A stretch of DNA of 63,552 bases from Dimargaris cristalligena (Eukaryota; Kickxellomycota; Dimargaritomycetes; Dimargaritales; Dimargaritaceae). The translations under genes were made by a program, and so were the position numbers. The DNA lies in assembly GCA_027576995.1 (NCBI GenBank), contig JANBQC010000080.1, forward strand, positions 1 to 63,552, in the 5' to 3' direction. The notes under the pieces are model-generated. The model had not been told where the DNA came from and searched no databases. It worked only from the letters and a program-made list of their open reading frames with translations. Positions 1-12,217 of the stretch are shown one piece after another (the first letter of the stretch is position 1; each line of letters opens with the position of its first letter).

Positions 1-1368
1 GAGGAAAAATGACCATACTCGTCAGGGGCAGGGGCAGGGGCTCATTCACTCGTCAGGGGCATACTTCCAATAAGTGCAAAAAATAGATAAAAAATAAAAG
101 TAGGTAAAAAATGTGGTAAGTTCACCACACCAGGGTAGAGTCATCCTCAACTAAACAGGGCCCTTGTGAAGGAGAGCCTAGTATCACAGCTGGGGTTAAC
201 CTTGCAATAGCTGTGGTAAACCTGTTGCTCAATTTTTACACCCAGGTCCATAATAATGAGTTATCTAACTCCCCTAATAGACTGGACCAGAGCAAAGACC
301 CCAACTAAGATAACTGGTATACCTACCACCACCCCATTTCTGCATACCCTCAACTCCTCCAATATAAATGGAAGGACTGCCTCAGAATTATACTGGCCTT
401 AGGATGACAATTCCTCCTACTCACTTTATTTATCTATTCATTTGTATCTATATTTGACAATCCTCATACAGAGTATCATTAATAAAACTGCTTATCAGTT
501 ATTATATTTATATACACTTGCCAATTCACTTATTAGCAATAACTAGAAAAAGGTCTATTACCTGAATATTGAAATAACCATGGTGCTACACTTATCAGAA
601 ATTACAATTATATAAAATTTGTTACTGGTCATAAGGACCTAATACATCTAAAACTATTGGGGTAAGATGTGAGAAGTCTCAGGTATTTACCAACTAAAGT
701 AATCTAGAGACCCATATTTAACATTTAATAGAATCCAGGGGTTTGTATTGTACTAATCATTTTTGTGGGTAAATATCACTTAATAGGCCACCTATACTCT
801 AAAAAAAAGGCAAATGGGAACACAAATCTCCAGTGGTTGGTGATTCTGTACCGAGAACCTTAGTCATCCCGTGGTTGAATTCTGGGAATGTTATTGATAA
901 AGAATTGATCGAGATAGCGTTATGGGAAGCCATTATATTGAGTCAGTTGTATGGAAATTACGCTGTAAGAAATTTTGGCATCAGTGTAGTGGATATGTGA
1001 CAATGTTCTGCGGCTCTAATTAGTTTAGTATAATTTATCACCTTAATAGGATTACAGGGGGGTTTGTTGCACCCAAGGTGATTAAATCAAGCTTACTAAA
1101 AAATAGAGACCACTGGACTCTTATTGTTGATCAATTTACACATGGCCTGTGAATAACAAACATAGAGCGGTGCCAATTTGGACAATGATTGATTGATATG
1201 CTAATATTAAACATCATACTACTGACTATCACGGCATTGGATTTTATTACCTTGGGCAGTACTATTCACCTGGGAATTGATGAAAAAAGAGAGGCGATGG
1301 ATTTAGAGATCAGCGAAACTCCAGATCCTATGGTAGTGATTTCAGTTTTTTTGGTTCCCTATTAAAGG
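1..1368. other. AT-rich intergenic DNA, no gene seen
   Basis: The first 60 bases hold a short imperfect array of AGGGGC units and two copies of a CACTCGTCAGGGGCA-like segment. The rest is AT-rich with many stops in all frames. I see no tRNA, no repeat element and no convincing exon. The right edge is set by the TATA box of the next candidate gene. Confidence 0.6.
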
Positions 1369-1376
1369 TATAAATA
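1369..1376 (+). promoter_or_regulatory. TATA box of the LSm-like candidate gene
   Basis: TATAAATA lies 138 bases before the ATG at 1514. It is followed by a pyrimidine- and ACTACT-rich leader, the arrangement seen at several genes of this window. It is the main reason for believing that the small spliced gene downstream is real. Confidence 0.5.
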
Positions 1377-1513
1377 TACCTCTCCAACCACTCGACTATT
1401 TCTGATATTTACCCTCTCTAGAAATTGGCTCTTCACAATTTACAACTACTACTCCAGACTTGAATTACTACAGCAAACTTGACCCCACCCCCCACCGCTA
1501 TTAACCTTAAGCA

Positions 1514-2074
1514 ATGCGAGCTTTAACATTTGATGGTGAATGGGAAACCTTGGAAATGCACGGTGAGTACTGGATCAGATAAACACCCATTAGCCGATTT
1601 GCTCATCCCATATTTCACATCCTAGTTTCCCCTCTCTTATTTTCACCTAGCCTTGGGGTTGACTAGATAGTGCCATGGCCCTTTGTCGGCGCTCATGGCC
1701 CGATGACGAATATTTTTCAGGAACACTTAGAATGTCTATCACTAATCAATACGTACTTCTAGATATTTCTCTTATTTTTTTTTAGCGAGGATTTATTTCG
1801 CCTTTAGATCTTCTCCCAATATGAAATACGAAGGTACTATCACAGACATTAACCAGGACCGTGGTGTGGTGATTATCGAAGAAGTCCAGCTAGGAGTTAT
1901 GATTGTGAGGTCCAAGTCTATCTATTTCAGACCCTGTTTCTTCTAATTCAGCTGAATCACATTCTATACTCTAATCCAGTTAACATGCCAGTTGGCAACT
2001 TGCCTGGCCTGCCAATCGGAAGGAAGATCAACTCCAGCTTCAATAAAGTGTATATTTTTTTGGTCGAATTATAG
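1514..2074 (+). CDS. possible small three-exon gene with an LSm14/Scd6-like segment
   Basis: Proposed exons are 1514-1562, 1786-1904 and 1952-2074, giving 96 residues. Seen: the introns begin GTGAGT and GTGAGG, end TTTTAG and ATTCAG, and keep one open frame through all three exons. Residues about 17-50 contain MKYEGTITDINQDRGVVIIE, which resembles the RYEGxLxxIDxExSTVALxxV core of the LSm domain of LSM14/Scd6/Trailer-hitch proteins (translation repression, P-bodies). The usual FDF box and RGG tail are absent. The second intron would be only 47 bases, and the third exon may really continue to a coding-like stretch near 2445-2529 (reading GLPPIPPTATQANYSVSIKN, then GTATGT). What is seen is the splice signals and the frame; the LSm relation is an inference. 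It could be a truncated copy or a chance match. Confidence 0.33.
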
Positions 2075-5000
2075 AAATAATGCCGTAGTAGCCAGTGTTT
2101 AGAAATGGCTGTATGGCGAGATTTGGTTACTGCAATGCCCTGGTTATGATCAGTTAAGTGTTAGATAGTTGATGCTTATGGAAGGTATTAATATTTAAAT
2201 AACGGTGCACCAATGCCATTATTATCCCTCGTGGAATTGTATTTAGCCAACATAGCCAGCGGTGGGTTAAGGTGTTGATGAGGTGTTCAGGGGGTTGCGG
2301 TTATTGAGGTGAGGTTAAGTATAGTGCAGATGGGCACCGAACCTGAACTCGGGGATAGCATCAGTATTGTATAGATGACGACTAAAAGTGAATTAATACA
2401 AATCAGATAGTACCAAATTACAGGATCTGTATGGCAGTTAGATAGGTCCAAAGGCCAAAATGGGTCTACCCCCAATACCTCCCACAGCCACTCAGGCTAA
2501 CTACTCTGTGTCCATCAAGAATCCCACAGGTATGTGCCTAATAGGTGTGGTAACCAGGAGGGCACTTGACTGGTGATAATAGTCCCTGCTAGGAGTGGGC
2601 GCATGTAATATATATTAGTTAACAGATGAATAGCGCCGACAGCACACTTATTATCATGAGATGTTGTATATATTTGAGGTTATTAGATAAACATGGGGGA
2701 ATATAAGCTAAGGAACTAATCGGGTTGTAACTTGACCCGATACCTCTACGCGGGGATAATTCTAAGGGAGTATCCCAAGGGGAATACTAAGTAGTACAAA
2801 ATAATAGATAAAATAGACCAGTCGGGGGCTATTGTTATATGAAAGACCCTCATGGGAATGGGAAGGGTCTTTAGATCAGCACCAGTGTGTGCGCCAAAAA
2901 CAGTTAATAGCAGCTGGGGGGATAACTAATGATGGCCCCATGGTACCAGGTATTATTGTAGGAAAGATGGTATGTCACAATATGGCCTAATACGGATCAT
3001 CACACAGCACCAGTCCGATAAAGGCAGGTTGGTCAGTATGACACTATATTGTTACAGGCATGTTGGCCATCCTTAGAAAACACTGGTTTACCTGGCGGAA
3101 AATCCCGCCCTATATATGATATACTATTAAGACTTTTATAAATGTTACAATGTCAAGGAAACATAACCATATTCAGCTACTATATTATATCCATAATTCA
3201 CTCACAATCCTTACTTTCTTACAATCAGCCTATATCTAATATTTAGTTGGCCATAACATAGGGTGTAATTAGAGCAGTAAGTTACACCACTACAGCCCGA
3301 TATAAATGGGCTCAATTGCATAAAAAAAATATCTGAGGAAGAGTATTTATATGATATTAATATTGGGGAAAAAATACGAATAGGCATAATCCATAATACC
3401 CTTCTTTAAAATAAATGAGAAATGTAGATTCTAACTTAAAGGGTCTGGGTTATGTGGAAAAAGTCCCCAGTTCATTTAACCAATTTTGTTGAGTTGGTTT
3501 GTGATAACAAGCAACTGTACAATTTATACATGTATAGCTATAATTTATCGATTCATTTGAAAAATATAATTAAGACTGGTTCTACTATATGTTATAAAAG
3601 GGGTATAGTAGAACATATGGGAATTGGAAGTGGTGATGAGGAGAGAACATGCCTGTCTTCATCAGCAGTTGGCATAAACTTATGCAAACTGAATAATTAG
3701 CCAAAGTGTCAAATTTCTTATCTAAATGGTTGGAGTCTGGACCAAGACAGTGGTTGAAATTGTGGTAAATTATAGACACATAAACCTAATAAAATAGTTG
3801 CTGAAGAAACCAGTACGGTAATCCTTTTCCCAAGGATATAATAGTGTATTTAATATCCATGGCTGACCCTAAAGTCAGTGTTATATTAGTAGTCAAAATA
3901 TAATACCCAAACGTATGTGAACAAACAAAGTGGTAAATGTAAGTTATTTAATGACAGGACGATCATTTTTTCGCAGACATGAGTATCCATGTGAGTTTGT
4001 AGAGTTTATAAGGACTAGGTATTTAGCTGAGCCATTATAGAACTTTTGGATTGGTTTAGCCGGGTTAAAATATAAGAAATATGATCACCATAATATTTGC
4101 CATAAAGGGTAGTTGGTCAGGTTTGCTTCGAGAAATGTAAGGCTGAGGGAGGCACGGTAATCATGTAACCATTGCGATGACTTAAGTTATGTTTCCAGGG
4201 ATACTATTTAATAGTGTGGTATTAGTAATGGCACTATCCGTCTCAAGTCTTGAACATCTTGTATTATCATGGGGGGGGGTTGACAATTACTACCATTCTA
4301 TATTAGCCATCCACGTATGGTTTAATAATGAATCATCTTGACCGCTTTTCCAGCTTTTGTTGAATTACGGCTAAGGTCGGGAATAAAATAATATCTGCGT
4401 GTTCAGACTGACACGCAAACAATGTTTCCTGACCAAAAGGGCCCTCACGCTGAGTTGATTTATAAGTGAAACTAGGACTAGGACCTCGTCGATTAAGACC
4501 GGTACAGTGTTGCTATACTACTGGAATAGCACAATATCGTTGCCCAAAATCAGCCTTAATAATGTCACTGCTACGGGGGAATCGCTCTCATTTTACGTCA
4601 GGTGATCCATGAATTATACCCAACATTACTCTTTACAATGGCACAGGTGTCTTTACAGAGCCAGTCACTCCGTACAAGGTATACGCCGCCTGGCAGGTGA
4701 GCCACCAATAGTAGCTGTGCTCATTAAAATATATCTGGTGAATAAACCATGTGGGCAAAAGGTCGGACTACGAGGTTGTATTTTGTGTATGTATATTGCT
4801 GGGAGGCTCCGGCCATCGGTTGCCAGGCTTGGAGATGCGCATGGGCATTGTGGCCACTGGTGTAGGGTGTGCTGGCATCAATGGGGACGTCTCCTGGCCG
4901 ACTAAGAAAGGAATATTGACCCCGGAAGGAACAAAAGAGGGGGGTGGCATAATACCAATCGGGCCACAGAAATAATTGATATACTAGTAGAGAATAACCG

Positions 5001-7181
5001 ATTCAATGAATAAAATATTTATTAAAGATAATTATTGCAATGGAATCCTAAGGTCGTGAAAGAAATGGAAAGGAATGAGTAAAAGTATTACTCTCCTGGG
5101 AGGAAGAGGGCTCCTTGAATTAAGGCCGTAAATCGATCGTTATAAATAATCCAGAATATCGTCATAAAGCTGTCATGGCACATGGCCGTTGTCATGAATA
5201 TCAAATAATAAATCGGGTGTTGACTTCCCGAAAGGCGTGTAAATATTCTCATGAAACTCGTCATATCAATAGAAATCGGGCATAAGGGTTGAAAATATCA
5301 ATAATCATCAGTTTCATAATAGAATCACCGGGTGAATAAATAGCCAGGTAGTAAAGGCTGATAGCCGACGTGCTCACCGCACTACACATGTGGGGGGTGT
5401 ATATTCCTACATTGTATAAAATTTCAACTAGCCATGCGTTGCCTGGTCGCAAATAGCGAATAGCAATTAGAATGTCATACTCACAGAATATAGTCATGCT
5501 GCAAAGCGTAAGCCGACAACTGGTTACAAAAATAGCCGACTAGATTTATTTCAACTACGCCGTAAACAGTTCCATTTTGAGACTTGGCACACCCTGTGTG
5601 TGAGGGGGTTAGTATACTCAAGGGTAAAATGGAGTCGTTTCGTGGCTGGTAAGGGTAAAGAACCTATGTATACGGGAAGTTCAGACGTAATTGCTTTTGA
5701 TTTTTGACACACACACATTGTATGTCCATTTATTACAATGAAATATCCTATCCCACCTTGTCTTGTTCCGTGGTAACCCTCAACACTCTATCCCTCTCTA
5801 CCCCAACCCATATTAACTACCATTTTAGTTTTCTTTCAACCCTCAGCCCTGGTCCCTTTTATTTCGGCAGCTGACACCATATATATATATATACTCGGAC
5901 TTTTCAACCTTCCCCCTCCTATTGAGTACCCAACAGTTTGCATTGTATCCCTTGCCGTGCATTTATCATGATAATGGTTTGACAAAGTCTTCTAATAAAA
6001 AGGGAGTTTGACTGAAAAGAGGTAGGGGAGAATAGGACATCCAGCTAAGCTCGGCATTAGGGAAGCCGGTAGAAACAATACATTACGCATTTTGGTAGAG
6101 ATGCCTATAAATTAAACCCCGAGGGGGTAATTATTCTAAGAACAAGGGGTCTATCGCCACCCTTTTCTTCCTACACTGTCCATCCTAGGCTGTATCACCG
6201 TTGTTAAATCCTACCAATGGCCCAGGCCTACCTGGAGAATGGAAAATGGCGAGTCTCGTTCCTAAATCTATGTTCATATAGTGGGCCGGCGTTCCTTTTT
6301 AATGGGGTCCCCGTCTTTATGGACCAGCAACAATAATTTAATACAAGGCTCGTCGGTCTTGCAGACAGTCTTTTCCTCCATTTGTTCTTGGGGTTTCCCA
6401 TCCTCACCTCATACCCCACACCTGCACTCCCCCTATGCTACGCGTAGGCTCTCTTACCCTTTCTCATTATTTTTATTCTTTTTTTATCCATATCTTAACC
6501 AGTCTACTGACTCCCCCCTCACTATTTATCGACATTAGTTAATCAATTGCCGTGCAAGCAATAGCACGTTAAAGCAAGGTATACTTTAAGTGACAGTTGG
6601 ATTGGCCTACAAAGTTGGCCAAACTAGTTAGTAAAAGTGGAACCAAAAAGGAAAGCCCAATTCCTACTTTAACATGGTCCGCTGGACTAAATTCCCGTTT
6701 ACCCATTTGTCGATTTCGTTAAACGAGAATAAGCCTTACATTCGTAATTAATAGCCACCCTCCCCTATACCAAGTTAAATATGGGGCTGTTCCTGGCGGA
6801 TAAAATAGTTACTAGCCTAAGGGAATAATCTAGGTCCATAATAATATCGATAATGAGTGCGGAAAAAACGGGAGACAGCCAACCGATAAATCTATATAAC
6901 ACCCCATTCCCTACCCCCTCCTACCTGTCATCGATAGGTCCTCTCGCCAGTTTTCAATTATCGCCCTCTTTCATCTCCCCTTATTTATTTAAATTTTCCT
7001 GGAAAAAATTGGGCCCAGGCTTATCCCACATGCACCAGTGTTCTTTTATCAATCACAATACTCCTTACTATCTATAGGTAGTTTTAGGCGATTCACTTCA
7101 TATTGTGGTAACCCCGAACCGGTAATTTTTCTCCTGCCTAATCACTTTTCTTTGCCCTCACCCTCCTCGATCTTTCTCGCC
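2075..7181. other. long AT-rich intergenic region
   Basis: I see no gene I can defend in these 5 kb. A coding-like stretch with a good GTATGT donor lies at about 2445-2529 and may be a last exon of the preceding candidate. An open frame at 3452-3700 (82 residues from ATG) has no signal peptide, domain or flanking promoter that I can point to. There is a run of ten G near 4270 and a short TA repeat near 5880. The last 600 bases are pyrimidine-rich and form the leader of the next gene. Confidence 0.5.
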
Positions 7182-8582
7182 ATGGCGTTATTTCCTAATC
7201 GTTTGGCCACCCTAGCGTTAGTCTGGCTCTTGGCTGCTGAAAAGGGTCTCGGCCATCCTACATACAACCCAAATACCATCGACTATGATTACATGGACCT
7301 GGGGCAACCATCCTATTCTTTCAATGACCCCACCGCCGATGACTATTATCGACCAAATGCACCGGAGGAATATTCAATGAGTGTACTCCCCCACTCCCAA
7401 GGCGGGGTATGGGATCCACGTGATTATTCCGGCATCACCAGTTTTGATGAAAAATCCGACCTCTCGGATAACTCTTTTCTGAAGGGTATCGTGGACGGAA
7501 TGCACTCAGATACCGAACATAATGGCCACTTCGAAGATTCACGTGTTCTGCCGGAGGCTGAGTACAGCTTCCCTATGAGGGAGTTCAGCGGTACCTATCG
7601 CACTACCAATAATATGTTTACGAACAGTGTGCCGGCAACAACTAGGCTCCCCAATATCGACCAACCCAATCAGAACCACTGGGGATTTGAATCAATCACG
7701 CCGATCTATTGGCCAAACCCAACCCTAGATGCCAATTTAGGTGCGGGTGCAGAAACTTCCCATACGGGGCGGCAATCCTGGTATCCTGGCGAGGCCAGTC
7801 ACTCAGCCACCGGTGCCAACCCACCCAGTGCAAATCCGCGGGGCCCAATGAATCCATCTCGGCAAGCGGGGAGTTTGTCGGGCCCTTGGCAACCGGGAAC
7901 CTCCAGGAATAGGGAATTTGGCATTAGGCTTTCAATGCCTTTAAGAAACAATCCGACCGACCCAGATGGAACTGCGAGAGCGCAGGCCAAGGCGGTCGAA
8001 GCCGCCAGATTGAAGAAGGCTCGTAACACTTGTAAGGAATACTCGAAGAACGCCTTCGGAGAGGCTGCTGAACGCCAAAGTGCATTGGCCAAGAGGTCCG
8101 CCCCTCAGTCCAATATGGACGAGGAGGAGGCCAGCTTACTATGTGCAGAATGGGGGGAAGCCGTCTGTACTAAAATTGAGAAGATTGTTAGCACTTTATT
8201 TGTACGAATGGAACAATACTCAGCCAAGGTAGTAAGCGAACCAGAAGCCTTCACTGACTCCATCGGACAACAGGTTAATCTTCTACTTTCCAAAAACAAA
8301 AGTAGGCTAATCAAACCAGCTCTAATCTTCGGACAGTCCTATGACCATGTTGCCAAAACCATGATGGTCAAATTCTTTACTGGGCCCGGTGGTTATGACT
8401 GTGAGGGATTGGTTAAATCCAAGTTAACCTTAGGTGACACTACAATGCTCTCTTTCCTTTTATTACCAAACGGCCTAGACCTTCTCAGTAACCCCGAAAC
8501 TCTAGGAAAGGTGCTGCAGGTGATTCAAACTAAAGTGACTAAACAGTGGGACCAATTTAATGAGACAGTATTCCTTTCCTGA
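7182..8582 (+). CDS. secreted protein of unknown family, 466 residues
   Basis: The start is the ATG in the context CGCCATGGCG. The frame stays open 48 codons further upstream, but only this start puts a signal peptide first: residues 1-24, with a leucine/alanine-rich core and likely cleavage after GLG. Residues about 25-290 are low in hydrophobics and rich in Tyr, Asn, Pro, Ser and Asp, so probably disordered. Residues about 300-340 are Ala/Lys/Arg-rich helix, including an ALAKRS dibasic site that Kex2-like proteases could cut. Residues 350-466 look like a compact helical domain with about three cysteines. There is no intron. I do not recognise the family. The gene at 14029 has the same plan (signal peptide, Tyr/Asn-rich part, helical part) without alignable sequence. 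Secretion is inferred from the N-terminus. An effector-like role is possible but unproven. Confidence 0.75.
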   Translation: MALFPNRLATLALVWLLAAEKGLGHPTYNPNTIDYDYMDLGQPSYSFNDPTADDYYRPNAPEEYSMSVLPHSQGGVWDPRDYSGITSFDEKSDLSDNSFLKGIVDGMHSDTEHNGHFEDSRVLPEAEYSFPMREFSGTYRTTNNMFTNSVPATTRLPNIDQPNQNHWGFESITPIYWPNPTLDANLGAGAETSHTGRQSWYPGEASHSATGANPPSANPRGPMNPSRQAGSLSGPWQPGTSRNREFGIRLSMPLRNNPTDPDGTARAQAKAVEAARLKKARNTCKEYSKNAFGEAAERQSALAKRSAPQSNMDEEEASLLCAEWGEAVCTKIEKIVSTLFVRMEQYSAKVVSEPEAFTDSIGQQVNLLLSKNKSRLIKPALIFGQSYDHVAKTMMVKFFTGPGGYDCEGLVKSKLTLGDTTMLSFLLLPNGLDLLSNPETLGKVLQVIQTKVTKQWDQFNETVFLS

Positions 8583-10116
8583 GCAAGCCCTGTTACATTC
8601 TATTTTTTTTATTGTGTAGTTGTCAGATCAATATCGACATTCCTTGGGCTTTGATTATTCCACAACCTCGCACATGTTAAACTGTATTATTGATAGAAAG
8701 GCAGTCCCAGCCTCTATCAAGGCTCCTTATAAAGCTCGCTCATCATATACACACTAACTGTCCTGCTCTGTTTACAATCAAAAATGCGCTTAATGAAGTA
8801 CATAACAGAATGGGTCCCGTTTGTAACACTACGTCAAGGGGGGCATGGATTTACCAATGAGTTTTATGCTAAAGGGGGAAATTATGGACCCGATTTTTAC
8901 AAATATTGTTAACTGGCCTATCCTAATTAAATAAGTTAAGGTCTTTCCATGCAACTCACCCATATTGGGTCGTATTATGCTATATCATTTTTTCGTGAAA
9001 ATGCCTAATACTATGGGGGCGACTTAGTCAATCCTCCTGGTCATTATCATCGGACTCTATCTTGTACACACATGTGTAGATTCAAAGATTCATCTATTCC
9101 CATTGGAACATTCTGGATACCAACCGGACTCTTCCCCATTTATTAGTATTCCCTTTTGGATGCCCCTATTTAATTGCCCCCTAAATTACAACTATCCTAC
9201 CCAGGCTACGATCTGCTAGGCTTAACTTATTTTCCCCTTAGTTGATCTAATAAACCCCTTATACAGTATGCCCCAGATAGTAAGTGTGCACATACCACTA
9301 TTTATTATAATCACCCTCTACCTATAGGGTAGTGAGTATCCATTTTGAGTAATCATGGTAGTATTTCCAATTGATACCTACCCACATGGACTCCTGGCAG
9401 GTTAAGAGCGGTTAACCCAGGTAACAATATTATAACCTAGTCAATATATTACTAAAAATAATATAATTTCATTATCTAAATATGCCAATTTTTTAATATA
9501 TATATATATATATGCACACTATCACCAACTCCCCCTTCACTAGAACCCTGAATATTATAGATAACCAGCTTATTGTATCTTGGTTTAGTGTTGGTCACCA
9601 ACATGTCCCTTTCCGATGGTGGCCTGTCATCAAACGGTCCTGATGTTTAAATCCCAATAGACTTAGCGCCGTCCCAACAAAGTGCACAAATCAGCTGAGC
9701 CACTTCAAGTGATATGTTTTGGGCATCATGTATTAATGTCCAATTACTAATTGATATATATATATATATATGCGGATCCAGTAAGGATGCACTCGACTCC
9801 CAATATACTATGTATCAAAATAGAGTGGATACATTATAATTTTATTTGTTCGGGTTTAATATATAGACGGGTTAACAGCGGTATGGTATCACACTCTATT
9901 GAATATACAAGGATGGGCTGTTAAATCAAGTTGAAAAAAATGGTTTTGAGCAATTATAAAGTTATACGGAGTGTTTTTTTAAAAAAATAAAATAAAAAAG
10001 TAAAAGTAAATAATATATCATATTGGTCATAACTACTCAAATAAAATATTCGCAAAGTATTATAATAATGGCTTTTCGAATGACAGATAACCAAGCCAAG
10101 TTATACAGCGGTACAT
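8583..10116. other. AT-rich spacer between two secreted-protein genes
   Basis: Contains two (TA)n microsatellites, at about 9496-9513 and 9753-9771, and an A-rich stretch near 9965-10010. No open frame or RNA gene stands out. The genes on both sides point towards this spacer, so it should hold two 3' ends. Confidence 0.55.
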
Positions 10117-10344
10117 TTACTTTCTGGAATCGGGCTTGGACGAACCGAAGATTTTCTTACCGACTCTATAAGTGCCATAAGCCGTAGCAGCAGCAAGTGC
10201 CGCACCCCCGATGGCCAATTTCGTAACTACGCCACGCTTGGCCAGTTTGGGTGTGGAGGTGGCGGGGTTGGCAGGGTTGGCGTGGACCATAGAGGCGGTG
10301 GCGATGGCGGCCAGGATGAGAGCGACGGCGGATAGGAACTGCAT
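10117..10344 (-). CDS. small secreted precursor with Kex2 site and cationic C-terminal peptide
   Basis: Encodes 75 residues. Residues 1-22 form a signal peptide (hydrophobic AVALILAAIATA core, likely cut after VHA). Residues 23-37 are a Pro/Asn/Thr-rich spacer ending in LAKR, a Kex2-type dibasic site. The remaining 38 residues have a Gly/Ala-rich hydrophobic stretch (residues 45-58) followed by a basic tail; I count a net charge of about +6. There is no cysteine. A TATA box lies upstream at 10567-10574. This layout is that of a processed secreted peptide, for example a membrane-active peptide or a signalling peptide, but I recognise no family. The start is the only ATG that gives a signal peptide. 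The open frame on the opposite strand is a shadow. Confidence 0.65.
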   Translation of the reverse strand: MQFLSAVALILAAIATASMVHANPANPATSTPKLAKRGVVTKLAIGGAALAAATAYGTYRVGKKIFGSSKPDSRK

Positions 10345-10566
10345 TATGGGTCGAGGTGGTTTGTTTAAAATAGAGGAGAGGTTGAGGGTGTGTAGCTTGC
10401 GGAGGGAAACGGCTGAAAGATACAGACTATGGACTTCTGGACTTAACTGGCCGGGTAGGGTAAATTGTTGAGAATAATCGGATCCGAGAGAGGAAGAGAG
10501 AGAACGACAGAGACTTAATGGTGAATGTGTGTTGGATTTTGAAAAAGATGAAAGCCGCCGGGTTGG

Positions 10567-10574
10567 TATTTATA
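10567..10574 (-). promoter_or_regulatory. TATA box of the small precursor gene
   Basis: TATAAATA read on the minus strand, 223 bases before the ATG at 10344. The transcribed leader would be about 190 bases and purine-rich on the plus strand. Confidence 0.5.
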
Positions 10575-11750
10575 CATAACTGACGCTACCCCCAAGGCTC
10601 GGCCGGGAGACTCAAACTACGCGGGTAGACTCGCCTCAATTAACGGTCCCATCTAAACCCCCCTGCTTACCTCTCTGCTGTTCCAAATATACTATCTGCA
10701 TTTTTAATATCCGACTAGCCCCTTTGATGTTGCTTGGGTTGGGCCACACATCTAAGTGACCCGAAGTGCAGTCTTGTGCCTTTTCCCCTGGCTATTTTTT
10801 TGCAAAGGTCTAATAAGAATAACAGCCCCGTTAATTAGGAGTACCATCTCGCCAACTGTGGCGTTTTCGTTAATCGAGACCATCCACATGCGGTTTGCGC
10901 CAATAGACTACCCACCGACCACCATTTCCCTTACATTGGGAATTCTCACTTGCTCTATAGATAAATACATGAGTGGGAAACAAGACAGTGGGTCGCAGTA
11001 AAGGGGAGGTGTTCATCTAAAAATAATACGCAGTAGAATAGCCACCGTCTATCCCCACCCGCCTTGGCAGAGGTCCCAACTGATACCAGAATGTCGCCTC
11101 TGGCTAGGGTCCCACGTCGGACGGAATGTAACATAATCCTATAGACGGAGATATCCAGCGTGCCCAGTTAGTCTGGAGTAGCGGTATGGAGGGCAGCCGC
11201 CCAATTGAGGCTCGTTGGCAACTCAAAATTATTGGCCCTTCTCTCTCCATTATTCCTACGTGGTTTACGTTTCAAATGAAGAGCAAATGGAAGACAAGGA
11301 GGATGACCCCAAATGGGCTGCCGACCACCATAACGCAGTGCATACAATGCACCTCTAGATATACGTGCGTTAGTATTAGAGCGGCCTGGCAACAGTGTAA
11401 TATTAAAGAGGCCCGCCCTGTTGACCAACTACTTAGCTCTATTGGCTTAAAAGACTAGGTAGTAGGCTGGAATATAATCAATGGCTGATAGTATTTCTTC
11501 AACCCGGTGACTGATGCTAACCCTGCCAACAATGCCATGGCAGTACCCTTGCCAGAAGGAGATGTGACCGAGTGGCCTAGGCAGCCAGGGACCTGGCCAG
11601 TCAGACACCACGGCCATCGATGAATAACGAACCCATCTACGCGTGGTAGTGAGACTAACATACAAACTTCGCCGTTTAACAAGGCTAGCGGTGATGAACC
11701 TCATATAGGCCCGGCATTATTAGCATCCACGTGATAGAATATAATCCGAC
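10575..11750. other. intergenic, several overlapping short frames but no supported gene
   Basis: Frames of 75-90 codons occur on both strands at 11168-11704. They overlap each other, lack signal peptides or domains, and have no promoter. I treat them as chance frames in a locally GC-richer stretch. Confidence 0.45.
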
Positions 11751-11760
11751 TATATAAAGG
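11751..11760 (+). promoter_or_regulatory. orphan TATA box with pyrimidine-rich leader
   Basis: TATATAAAGG is followed by a CT-rich stretch (11785-11850) like the leaders of the real genes here, but no ATG-led frame follows before the repeat pair at 11928. It could be the start of a broken gene, or of a short noncoding transcript. Confidence 0.3.
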
Positions 11761-11927
11761 GTGTACAGCCAGCAAGCTGCTACTCCCTTAGTTTACTAGC
11801 GTCCCTATCGCTCTTATCTTTCTCCATCTTCTCAGACTCGCCGTACATTTCTAAATAAAAACGCCCATTATATTTGCGTATTCATCAATAGAAAGGTATA
11901 GCCCATATACTCAATTCATCTACAACT

Positions 11928-12073
11928 CCATATGGGAGAAGTTCATTCAGGCTGTATAATGAAAAATCCATTGGATGAGGCAAATATTATTGGCTAAAAG
12001 CTATTCTCACATATTTGCCCATACACGTATATTGTAAAACCTTATATAGCTGGGCTGAATTTCACATATATAT
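11928..12073 (+). mobile_element. MITE-like repeat, copy A
   Basis: First unit of a direct tandem pair with a 142-base period. It starts CATATGGGAGAAGTTCATTC and its right end carries the imperfect inverted complement (AGCTGGGCTGAATTTCA). It has no coding capacity. It differs from copy D by scattered substitutions, consistent with an old, non-autonomous family. Confidence 0.75.
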
Positions 12074-12217
12074 ATGGCAGAAGTTCATTCAGGCTGTATA
12101 ACGAAAAATCCATTAGATGAGGCCAATATTACTGGCTAAAAGCTATTCTCACATATATTTGCCCATACACATATCATGTAAAACCTTATACAGCTGGTTT
12201 GAATTTTATCCATATTG
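12072..12217 (+). mobile_element. MITE-like repeat, copy B
   Basis: Second unit of the tandem pair, same orientation as copy A and sharing its left border with the right border of copy A. It ends CAGCTGGTTTGAATTTTATC followed by CATATTG. Confidence 0.75.
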
